A DNA stretch of 22,632 bases, taken from an uncultured Fibrobacter sp. GTDB lineage: Bacteria > Fibrobacterota > Fibrobacteria > Fibrobacterales > Fibrobacteraceae. Below the pieces are notes generated by a model. The model did not search any database and was not told the origin of the DNA. It worked only from the letters and a program-made list of their open reading frames with translations. The translations under genes were made by a program, and so were the position numbers. This document shows, piece after piece, positions 16,062 through 22,398 of the stretch. The DNA is taken from the NCBI GenBank assembly GCA_934691725.1, contig CAKUTF010000041.1, positions 1 through 22,632 of the forward strand. The letters run 5' to 3'. The stretch's first letter is position 1, and each line of letters opens with the position of its first letter.

Positions 16062-17146
16062 CTTTTTTGAAACCGGAAAAGCGTGTAGCAGTTGATTCCC
16101 AGCTGGTGATGGACTTCCCGCAATTCCAGACCGCCTTTTTCGATAGCATTTTTCAGTTCGTCGTAGCGATACATCTTGCTTGTGCCGTTAGCGATGCATG
16201 TAAAGTAGAGCGATGTCGCTTGCAGGGAATATGCCGCGGCTTCGAAACGCTGCTTGTCCCAAATCGGTTCGAGTACATAGACGTCCGTCTCGGCGCTTAT
16301 CGAACGGGAAATTTTTTCCGAGATTTCGGTAATCCGGGAAAGCGAAAAACAGTCTAGGAACTGGCTCATCCAAACGCAATCGGCTCCGTTCGGGAATTCG
16401 GTTTCCTTGTCGAGAACGTTGCAGGAAATCGTATCGATGCGATTTCCAAATCCTGCATTCTTTGCGTTTTCCCGGGCGACTGCGGCTTGTCCCGGAAGGT
16501 CGATGATGGAAACAAGGACATCTGGATTGTACTTGCAGCAGGCGATTGCCCATTTTGCCGTGTTGCCGCCGATGTCGAAAAGTTTTCGGCAAGGCCTTGA
16601 AAAGACGATGGGGAGAGCCTCGGGAAAAGCCAGGTCCGAGTAGAAATGGTCAAATCCGAACCAGCTTTTTTTGAACTGTTCGCTCGTCTCGGAAAGTCCT
16701 TCATAGACCGTTTTCCAGTTGCCGAAATGCTTTAATCCTTTGGGTTTGCCGCTTCGGATGGATTCTTGCAGATCGCTTGATCCTATATAGCAGACGTCGT
16801 TTGCAAAGTCCATGTTTACGCGGGTCATTTCATCGGCAAGGATAAAGTATCCGATTTTTCCGAGCGTGTAGGCGGGGGCTTTTTCGGAGGTCTCCTTTAA
16901 CTTGAGAATTCCCATGCCAAGACCCATTTCGGCGAGAACGCTTACCCCGTAGGCAGACAGGCTTAATTTGTCCGCAATTTCCTGAGAGGTGATTCCCGTT
17001 TTGCGGAAGCGGCTGACGGTTTCGAGAATTCCCAGATCGCGTAAAGCCTTTGCCGCATGGAAGGAGAGCGGAGAAAATGCGATTTTTTGGGCTTCGAATT
17101 TTGCCTGGACGGCGTCGATATCGTCTCGAAAATAAAAATCAAACAT
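16058..17146 (-). CDS. SAM-dependent methyltransferase (O-methyltransferase fold, ApeB-like)
   Basis: A 362-residue protein with an N-terminal winged-helix dimerisation region (about 25-105) and a Rossmann methyltransferase domain: LFDIGGN (189-195) is the SAM motif I and IIDLPG (214-219) motif II. In plant-type family-2 O-methyltransferases a catalytic His sits in a LHDW motif; here the matching FLDCF places D265 there. Aryl polyenes carry ring methyl groups, so ring C-methylation is a fitting role and the missing His would be consistent with it (inference). The upstream ribosome site is weak. The gene starts 33 bases after lysC with no terminator between, so shared transcription is plausible. 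Confidence 0.85.
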   Translation of the reverse strand: MFDFYFRDDIDAVQAKFEAQKIAFSPLSFHAAKALRDLGILETVSRFRKTGITSQEIADKLSLSAYGVSVLAEMGLGMGILKLKETSEKAPAYTLGKIGYFILADEMTRVNMDFANDVCYIGSSDLQESIRSGKPKGLKHFGNWKTVYEGLSETSEQFKKSWFGFDHFYSDLAFPEALPIVFSRPCRKLFDIGGNTAKWAIACCKYNPDVLVSIIDLPGQAAVARENAKNAGFGNRIDTISCNVLDKETEFPNGADCVWMSQFLDCFSLSRITEISEKISRSISAETDVYVLEPIWDKQRFEAAAYSLQATSLYFTCIANGTSKMYRYDELKNAIEKGGLELREVHHQLGINCYTLFRFQKR

Positions 17147-17179
17147 GGCTCGCTCTGTCTTTACCGAAAATTTGTTCTG

Positions 17180-18502
17180 CTATTTGATGAACGCGGAATA
17201 GATGGCGCGGATTGCGTTTTCCATATTCTCTTCGTCAACGCCGACTAGGATGTTGATCTGCGAAGATCCCTGGTCGATAATCCGGATGTTGATTTCCTTT
17301 TCCGCAAGTGCGGTGAAGAGCTTTGCCGCGATGCCGACCTTGTTCGTCATGCCGTGGCCGACCGTTGCGACGAGGCTTATTCCCGGAAAGACCTTGACGC
17401 GGTCCGGGTGCATCTGGAGTAAAATATCTTCGAGAACGGCGTCCTGTACCGCTTCGAGCGACTTGGTATCGACGACGATGCTCATGGAGTCAATGCCGCT
17501 CGGGCTGAGTTCGTAGGAAAGTCCTTCGCTTTCGAGAATGGCGAGTACGCGGCGACCGAAACCGATTTCCTTGTTCATCATGCTCTTCTCGATGTAGATC
17601 ATCGAAAAGCCTTTGCGCCCGGCGATTCCCGTGATGGGGCTTTCCGTCTTGTCCGGTGTCGGGCCGATGATGGTTCCCGCGTCTTCTGGGCGGTTCGTGT
17701 TGCGGATGTTGATGGGAATGTTCTTTGCGCGGCACGGGGCGATGGATTCGTCATGCAGGACGCTCGCTCCGGAATAGGAAAGTTCGCGGATTTCCCGATA
17801 GCTGACATAGCTGATGGGTTTTGGATTTTCGACGATGCGCGGATCCGTCATCAGCATCCCGGAAACGTCTGTCCAGTTTTCATAGACAACCGCGTTGATG
17901 CCGTTGGCGAGAACCGCACCCGAAATGTCCGAGCCTCCGCGAGAAAACGTCTTGACCTGTTTGTGCGGACCTTCTCCATAAAAGCCCGGGACGACGAACA
18001 GCTGGTTCTCGTCGGCAAGCGTCTGGGCAATCGTTTCGTAGCTTTTGGGCGTGATGCGGTAGCGTTCGTCAAAGGCGATAAGTTCGTAGGAGTCGACGAA
18101 TTTCGCTCCGAGATATTCCGCCATCAGCCGTGCGCAGAGAAATTCTCCGCGGGAGACCAGAAAGTCGATGGTAACCGTTCCGTCGTTTGCCTTGAGGCGC
18201 GCTTCAAGTGCCGCCAAATCGTCGCCGATTTTCGTGTTGAGACCCAGGTCTTTCGCAATGTCTAAGTAGCGGTCGCAAATCATGCGCCACGGATTAGAAA
18301 AATCAAGCCCTTTAGACGCGAGATCGTATGTCGTGTAAAGCAGGTCGGTCAGCTTTGTTTCTTTCGGGTTGCGCTTTCCCGGAGCGGAGACGACGATGAC
18401 CTTTCGCCGGGAATCCGCTTCGACGATTGCCTTGACCTTTTGAAATTGTTTTGCTTCGGCTACGGAACTCCCGCCAAATTTGCAAACGATGCGATCTGCC
18501 AT
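17180..18502 (-). CDS. lysC: Aspartate kinase (monofunctional, with ACT domains)
   Basis: A 440-residue aspartokinase phosphorylating L-aspartate, the first step to lysine, threonine, methionine and diaminopimelate. KFGGSS (8-13), SRGE (116-119) and FSRGGSD (185-191) mark the amino-acid-kinase core. Two ACT-type regions follow from about 300, with VGHGMTNKVGIAAKLF and a final ISxQGSSQINILV-like stretch (here IRIIDQGSSQINILV). Such ACT domains usually give feedback inhibition. No homoserine dehydrogenase domain is attached. The ATG at 18502 is preferred over an upstream in-frame start because AAGGA lies about seven bases before it and the core motif begins at residue 8. Confidence 0.94.
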   Translation of the reverse strand: MADRIVCKFGGSSVAEAKQFQKVKAIVEADSRRKVIVVSAPGKRNPKETKLTDLLYTTYDLASKGLDFSNPWRMICDRYLDIAKDLGLNTKIGDDLAALEARLKANDGTVTIDFLVSRGEFLCARLMAEYLGAKFVDSYELIAFDERYRITPKSYETIAQTLADENQLFVVPGFYGEGPHKQVKTFSRGGSDISGAVLANGINAVVYENWTDVSGMLMTDPRIVENPKPISYVSYREIRELSYSGASVLHDESIAPCRAKNIPINIRNTNRPEDAGTIIGPTPDKTESPITGIAGRKGFSMIYIEKSMMNKEIGFGRRVLAILESEGLSYELSPSGIDSMSIVVDTKSLEAVQDAVLEDILLQMHPDRVKVFPGISLVATVGHGMTNKVGIAAKLFTALAEKEINIRIIDQGSSQINILVGVDEENMENAIRAIYSAFIK

Positions 18503-18512
18503 ACGAATATCC

Positions 18513-18545
18513 TTTTTGTAAAAAAAAGAAGTTTTTGTAAAAAAT
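18513..18545. repeat. Twin TTTTTGTAAAAAA repeats in the lysC leader
   Basis: The 13-mer tttttgtaaaaaa occurs at 18513-18525 and again at 18532-18544, a 19-base offset (about two helical turns). Each is quasi-palindromic. The copy nearer lysC overlaps its Shine-Dalgarno (AAGGA on the minus strand). A paired operator or a post-transcriptional control element is possible; simple A/T-rich DNA of a divergent promoter region is the dull alternative. The whole lysC/activator gap is only 118 bases. Confidence 0.4.
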
Positions 18546-18620
18546 AGCAATCATCGGTAGATTTTTTTTCGTGAAAAGCGTTATGGGGGATGTGGAAATT
18601 TATGCACTTGAGGAAACACG

Positions 18621-19520
18621 ATGAATGATTCGAAAACTCTTCTGGATATCGCTTCGCGTTCGACGGTTCCCGTCCTTCTCTGCGGCGAATCGGGAACGGG
18701 AAAAGAGGTGATGGCGCGTCGGCTCCATGCGCAGAGCGACCGCTCGAAAGGTGCGTTTGTCGCGGTGAATTGCGGGGCGATAAGCCCGGGCCTTGTGGAA
18801 AGCCTGCTCGAAGGCTCTTGCCGCGGAGCCTATACGGGTGCGGTATCGAACCAGATCGGGCTTGTGCGGGCGGCGGATCACGGAACGCTCTTTCTCGATG
18901 AAATCGGAGAACTTCCCCTCGAAAGCCAGACGCGCCTCTTGCGGATTTTGCAGGAACGCACAGTGATGCCTGTCGGTTCGCAGCGGAGCGTTCCCGTGGA
19001 TTTTCGGCTGGTCTGTGCGACGCATCGGAATTTACGCTCGGCGGTCAAGGCGGGACGCTTTCGCGAGGACCTGTTTTTCCGCCTGAACGTTTTTCCGATA
19101 CATCTGCTTCCGCTCCGGGAACGCTTAGACGAACTGCGAACCATTGCCGCGGAAATTTGGAGCGGGCTTTCTTCGCGGCCTCTTTCCGCCGAAGAGTTAG
19201 AGAGCCTTTGCCGCTTTCCGTGGCCGGGGAACGTTCGACAGCTTAAGAATGTCCTAGAGCGCTTCCAGCTCTTGCAGAATCTCGGAAGAACGCTAGACGA
19301 GGTTCTCGCTGTGGAGCCTTGGGACCTGCACCCGACGCGGGAAGTTTGCGTCCGCGACCGCCGCTATCGTTATGGAAATCTGCCGTCCTGGAAAAGCATC
19401 TTCGAAGCGATGGAGGAAGCGCAAAACAACAAGTCTCGTGCTGCCCGGATTTTGGGAATCAGTCGCGGCTCGCTCTGCTACCAGCTGAAGAAAAATTCCC
19501 CGTGCGCGAAGCCTTCTTAA
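18621..19520 (+). CDS. PspF-like sigma-54 activator without sensor domain
   Basis: A 299-residue enhancer-binding protein consisting only of the AAA+ and DNA-binding parts. Walker A GESGTGKE is at 22-29, GAYTGA at 69-74 (the sigma-54-contacting GAFTGA loop with Phe to Tyr), Walker B TLFLDE at 89-94, an arginine-finger region FREDLFFRL (147-155), sensor II WPGNVRQL (201-208), and a Fis-type helix-turn-helix near 262-290. No receiver, PAS or GAF domain precedes the AAA+ core, as in PspF. Activity would then be controlled by a partner protein or by its own level. GAGGAAA lies before the ATG. Divergent from lysC; its targets are unknown, and I saw no -24/-12 promoter nearby. Confidence 0.88.
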   Translation: MNDSKTLLDIASRSTVPVLLCGESGTGKEVMARRLHAQSDRSKGAFVAVNCGAISPGLVESLLEGSCRGAYTGAVSNQIGLVRAADHGTLFLDEIGELPLESQTRLLRILQERTVMPVGSQRSVPVDFRLVCATHRNLRSAVKAGRFREDLFFRLNVFPIHLLPLRERLDELRTIAAEIWSGLSSRPLSAEELESLCRFPWPGNVRQLKNVLERFQLLQNLGRTLDEVLAVEPWDLHPTREVCVRDRRYRYGNLPSWKSIFEAMEEAQNNKSRAARILGISRGSLCYQLKKNSPCAKPS

Positions 19521-19562
19521 ATTCTATTTTATGGATGCTCGTATTTGAAATGGAGTCCAAAG

Positions 19563-20996
19563 ATGAAACATGTATTTTTGATTGTTCCCGCTTCTGTTGG
19601 CGTGGATGCTTCCGCCGCCGCGAAGTCCGTTCTTGATGCGGTAAAGAAAAATGTAAAAACGGTTTGCGCTTTTGCCGCTGCCGAAGAAATTCCCTCGCTT
19701 TTGCAATCGTCTGGCGCGGACGCTTCGATGGAAGCCTTGGTCGGAAAGGTGCAGGACGCTTCTGCGGAGGCGGTCGTCGTGACGGGCGTCTTGCCGGAAA
19801 GTTCCGTTCGTAGCGAAACCCTGAATATCCAGATGGCAGCAGCCCTCGATGCCGACGTCGTCCTGGTTGCTGACACTGATGAAGTTGGTGGGGCGGTCGC
19901 GTTTGATTTTCTGTCGCAAAAAATCCGAGTTGCGTTTGTATGCGCTTCGGGAGACTCGGTCTGCGAATCCGCAATCCAGAAAATCCTTTCTGCGGAACCC
20001 GAGCATCGCATTTCCCAGGCGGAATTTCGTCGCAACCTGATTTCGCTCGCGTCGAGAAACATCAAGCGGATTGTCCTCCCGGAAGGAGCGGAACCGCGGA
20101 CGCTCAAGGCGGCGGTCGAGGCGTTTGAACGAAAAATTGCCGTTCCCGTTCTCATCGCCAAGCGCTCCGATGTCGAAGCGGAAGCCGCCCGTCAAAACTT
20201 GAAAATCCCGGATGGCTTTGAAATTATCGAACCGTCTGCGGAACTTGCCGAAAAGTATGTCCCGCTTCTGGTGGAACTTCGCAAGGCAAAGGGGATGACC
20301 GAGGAGAAGGCACGCGAAGTCTTGAAGGACCCGGTTTTCCTGGGGACGATGATGCTCAAAAAGAACGAAGTGGACGGTCTTGTCTCCGGGGCGATTCATT
20401 CCACGGCGGATACGGTTCGCCCTGCGTTGCAGGTAATCAAGTGCGCTCCGGGTGTCAAATCGATCAGTTCCGTATTCTTCGTCTGCTTGCCTTCTCAGGT
20501 CCTCGTTTTTGGCGACTGTGCGATAAACTTGAATCCGAACGCCGAAGAACTGGCGGGTATCGCCATCCAGAGTTACGATACGGCAAAGGCTTTTGAGCTT
20601 CCTGCCCGCGTGGCGATGCTCAGCTATGGAACGGGAAACAGTGGAAAGGGCGACGATGTCGATTTGGTCATTGCGGCAACGGAAACTGTGCGGAAGGCTC
20701 GCCCGGATATTCCTGTCGATGGACCGCTGCAGTATGATGCGGCGACGACAGAAAATGTCGCACGGCTAAAGGCTCCGAACAGTGCGATTGCGGGAAAGGC
20801 GACCGTTTTGATTTTCCCGGATCTTTCCGCGGGGAACATTTGCTACAAGGCTGTGCAGCGTTCCGCTCCAGGCGTCATCGCGGTAGGCCCGATGCTCCAG
20901 GGATTGGCAAAACCGGTGAACGATTTGTCTCGCGGCGCTCTCGTCGAAGATATCGTCTATACGATTGCCTTGACCGCCATCCAGGCTCAGAATTAA
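19563..20996 (+). CDS. pta: Phosphate acetyltransferase with reduced N-terminal region
   Basis: A 477-residue protein. Residues about 152-477 are a complete PTA/PTB catalytic domain: VLPEGAEPRTL (171-181), DGLVSGAIHSTADT (271-284), FGDCAINLNPN (316-326), MLSYGTGNSGKG (352-363) and DGPLQYDAA (386-394). It interconverts acetyl-CoA and acetyl phosphate. Residues 1-about 145 recall the P-loop-like N-terminal domain of long Pta enzymes (about 700 residues in E. coli), but the Gly-rich ATPase motif is degraded to VPASVGVDAS and no DRTGG-type middle domain is present. Start ATG at 19563 is chosen for GGAG at 19552-19555; an upstream in-frame TTG is rejected. No ackA is in the window. The gene ends at a strong terminator. 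Confidence 0.93.
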   Translation: MKHVFLIVPASVGVDASAAAKSVLDAVKKNVKTVCAFAAAEEIPSLLQSSGADASMEALVGKVQDASAEAVVVTGVLPESSVRSETLNIQMAAALDADVVLVADTDEVGGAVAFDFLSQKIRVAFVCASGDSVCESAIQKILSAEPEHRISQAEFRRNLISLASRNIKRIVLPEGAEPRTLKAAVEAFERKIAVPVLIAKRSDVEAEAARQNLKIPDGFEIIEPSAELAEKYVPLLVELRKAKGMTEEKAREVLKDPVFLGTMMLKKNEVDGLVSGAIHSTADTVRPALQVIKCAPGVKSISSVFFVCLPSQVLVFGDCAINLNPNAEELAGIAIQSYDTAKAFELPARVAMLSYGTGNSGKGDDVDLVIAATETVRKARPDIPVDGPLQYDAATTENVARLKAPNSAIAGKATVLIFPDLSAGNICYKAVQRSAPGVIAVGPMLQGLAKPVNDLSRGALVEDIVYTIALTAIQAQN

Positions 20997-21021
20997 TTTA
21001 TCTGTAAAATTAAAACAAAGT

Positions 21022-21049
21022 AATCCCCGCGCGAATCGTGGGGATTTTT
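21022..21049 (+). terminator. Rho-independent terminator of pta
   Basis: Arms 21022-21031 and 21037-21046 form a ten-pair stem (AATCCCC with GGGGATT, one G-T pair) around the loop CGAAT, followed by a short T-run. It lies 25 bases after the pta stop and marks the border between core genes and the accessory right end. Confidence 0.88.
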
Positions 21050-21171
21050 AAGTTAAAGTTGGCTTATTTAAGAAATTTAGTACTTTTCTATTCCTTGAGA
21101 TAACCTTGCAATGGTGGATCATATTTTACATTATATTGACGCTCTTTTGTTTTCATGAATAATCTTGATAA

Positions 21172-21279
21172 TCAGATCTTCCCCAACTAGAAGAGATTGA
21201 ACGGTTTATAAGGCAAGAAATGAAAACCATCAAAAAATCTATCAGAAAGGAACGTTTATTCGTTTTTCGTTCCTACTAA
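21172..21279 (+). pseudogene. C-terminal open-frame remnant, possibly of an older immunity gene
   Basis: A 35-residue frame without its own good start reads SDLPQLEEIERFIRQEM, then a lysine-rich end, and stops at 21277-21279, inside the first bases of repeat copy 1. It is charged and helical-looking. The genuine immunity gene ends at the equivalent place before copy 2, so this may be the tail of a decayed earlier cassette. An ATG at 21220 could also give a 19-residue peptide. The call is an inference from position and composition. Confidence 0.3.
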
Positions 21280-21487
21280 GAGCTATATTGCAGATGTCCG
21301 TTGGTTTTAGGCTTGTAAAACTTAAACCAGTCTTGGGCGAAAACATGAGGAATACGAATTGATGCAAACTCTATGGAGGTTACGATGTAACTGAATAGAA
21401 TGTGTTTTTAGAGGCGGCACTGCGAATGCTGCCAGGGAAATGCATCGGCAGATTTTAGTTAGCGGCTAATCGATTTGTCTTGATGCA
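21254..21487 (+). repeat. Long direct repeat, copy 1 (upstream of toxin)
   Basis: It matches 22399-22632 base for base with no gaps at a constant offset of 1145. Over the core 21272-21487 only six mismatches occur (21305, 21323, 21344, 21360, 21377, 21410), about 97% identity; five more fall in the ragged first 18 bases. Because copy 2 is cut by the window, the true repeat may extend past 21487. It contains local inverted repeats (for example TTAGcggCTAA at about 21467-21477, and GGCGGCA...TGCTGCC at 21412-21432). Confidence 0.95.
21272..21362 (+). pseudogene. Frameshifted tail resembling a formylglycine-generating-enzyme (SUMF1-type) domain, copy 1
   Basis: One frame reads PTKSYIADV (21272-21298) and, after a one-base shift at 21299, another reads VGFRLVKLKP. 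Joined, this resembles the common SUMF1/FGE domain ending in which an aromatic-rich segment leads to GFRLV. The frame then stops at TGA 21360-21362. Too short for certainty; the same shift is in copy 2. Confidence 0.3.
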
Positions 21488-21585
21488 CAAAAAATTTTCT
21501 GCCGGAAACGGCAAAGGATTATTGATGGCAAGACAGATCTTGTTCATGTCAATCCATATTGTCCTTTCTAAAAAGGAGGGGCGAT

Positions 21586-22053
21586 ATGGGAACTTCTAAA
21601 CCGGGGCGCTACATGAATACGAAAGGTAGCGCTAGAACCATGAGCCAGTTTGCGCTGGTTCATGCCTCAGAGGGTAAGTTTACGCGACCGCAAAGACCGT
21701 CAGACCCTTTAAAATTGATGAGTGGCGGTCACGGACAAAAGGGAATGGATTTGCTCGATAAATACGGGATAACGTATCATATCGTGAAGGTCTATCCCAA
21801 TGGTGTTCGTGTCGGAAACATTTCAAACCACAAAGATCGACGTAAAAGGGTTGGCTTAAATCAATCCTGGTTTCCTGCTTCGTGGAACGAAAAGAAAATC
21901 AAGCGTGCCGGCGAACATGTGGCGCAATTATATAGAAACCGCAATACTCCCGACGGAAAAGTGATGTTTGGAACTTTTAAAGGGGTTCGTGTCGGTGTGA
22001 TTAAGAGAAATGGACAAATTGCAACGGCATTTCCAGATAGTTTTCAACCATAA
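21586..22053 (+). CDS. EndoU-type nuclease toxin (polymorphic-toxin C-terminal type)
   Basis: A basic 155-residue protein. Residues 1-45 are a linker seen before such toxins (PGRYMNTKGSARTMS, then FALVHASEGKFTRP). From about 46 it reads as a bacterial EndoU domain: SGGHG (46-50, H49), HIVKVYPNGVRVG (65-77), H82, QSWFPASW (93-100), and the terminal GTFKGVRVGV...GQIATAFP (129-150). EndoU domains are RNases that cleave tRNA or other RNA as tips of CDI, MafB or Rhs effectors. Here there is no signal peptide, PAAR, Rhs core or CdiA stem; the gene has its own ATG with AAGGAGG (21573-21579). It lies 12 bases before the presumed immunity gene, and the pair is bracketed by the long repeat. It may be an orphan cassette or a free-standing effector. 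Confidence 0.8.
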   Translation: MGTSKPGRYMNTKGSARTMSQFALVHASEGKFTRPQRPSDPLKLMSGGHGQKGMDLLDKYGITYHIVKVYPNGVRVGNISNHKDRRKRVGLNQSWFPASWNEKKIKRAGEHVAQLYRNRNTPDGKVMFGTFKGVRVGVIKRNGQIATAFPDSFQP

Positions 22054-22065
22054 GGAAAAATCAAT

Positions 22066-22392
22066 ATGTTAGACAAAAAAAGATTTAAAGAACTGATTCA
22101 AGAAAGAATCAACAGTGAAGGTTTGATTGAAGCTGGAGATACAACTGCTTGGGATAATTTAGCTAAATTTCTCTCAGCGGATATTGCTGCTTCGATTGAC
22201 TTTTTGGAACATGAATGCTTGCCTGACGACATCTATTGGGTTAGCGAAGTCTTCGACGATATAGCAAGAAAAACCCAGTCCAAGGATTTTATCGCTGCGA
22301 TTCACCGGATCTACGATAAAATGCCGGAAAACGTTAAAGAAACGATGGAGGTGGATATCCGGTCTGCGGAACAGGCGATAGATGGCGATTAA
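22066..22392 (+). CDS. Small acidic presumed immunity protein for the EndoU toxin
   Basis: A 108-residue, Asp/Glu-rich, helix-rich soluble protein with no signal peptide, placed 12 bases after the toxin stop with its own AAGGAAA ribosome site. Size, charge opposite to the toxin and gene order fit an immunity protein that binds and blocks the nuclease. I do not recognise a specific Imm family. Its end is followed after six bases by repeat copy 2. The function is inferred from context. Confidence 0.7.
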   Translation: MLDKKRFKELIQERINSEGLIEAGDTTAWDNLAKFLSADIAASIDFLEHECLPDDIYWVSEVFDDIARKTQSKDFIAAIHRIYDKMPENVKETMEVDIRSAEQAIDGD

Positions 22393-22398
22393 AAATAG

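Larger units (their letters stand above)
21050..21585. other. Gene-poor accessory stretch ahead of the toxin gene
   Basis: This stretch holds no full-length gene. It contains an open-frame remnant (21172-21279), repeat copy 1 (21254-21487) and 98 bases (21488-21585) leading into the toxin ribosome site. It is visibly more AT-rich than the polyene operon. In 21488-21585 one frame reads DGKTDLVHVNPY before a stop, which may be another decayed coding fragment. No tRNA, CRISPR or insertion-sequence ends were seen, and no convincing promoter. Confidence 0.6.

Noticed and set aside
18585..18600. Sigma-54 -24/-12 promoter near the activator gene
   Set aside because: The best GG...GC pair is eight bases apart rather than the required ten.
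18503..18620. Lysine (L-box) riboswitch before lysC
   Set aside because: The gap is only 118 bases and A/T-simple, too short for the roughly 170-base L-box, and its conserved helices are not visible.
21412..21480. Integron attC site
   Set aside because: Hairpins exist, but I could not identify the paired R/L boxes with the conserved core site, and no integrase gene is present.
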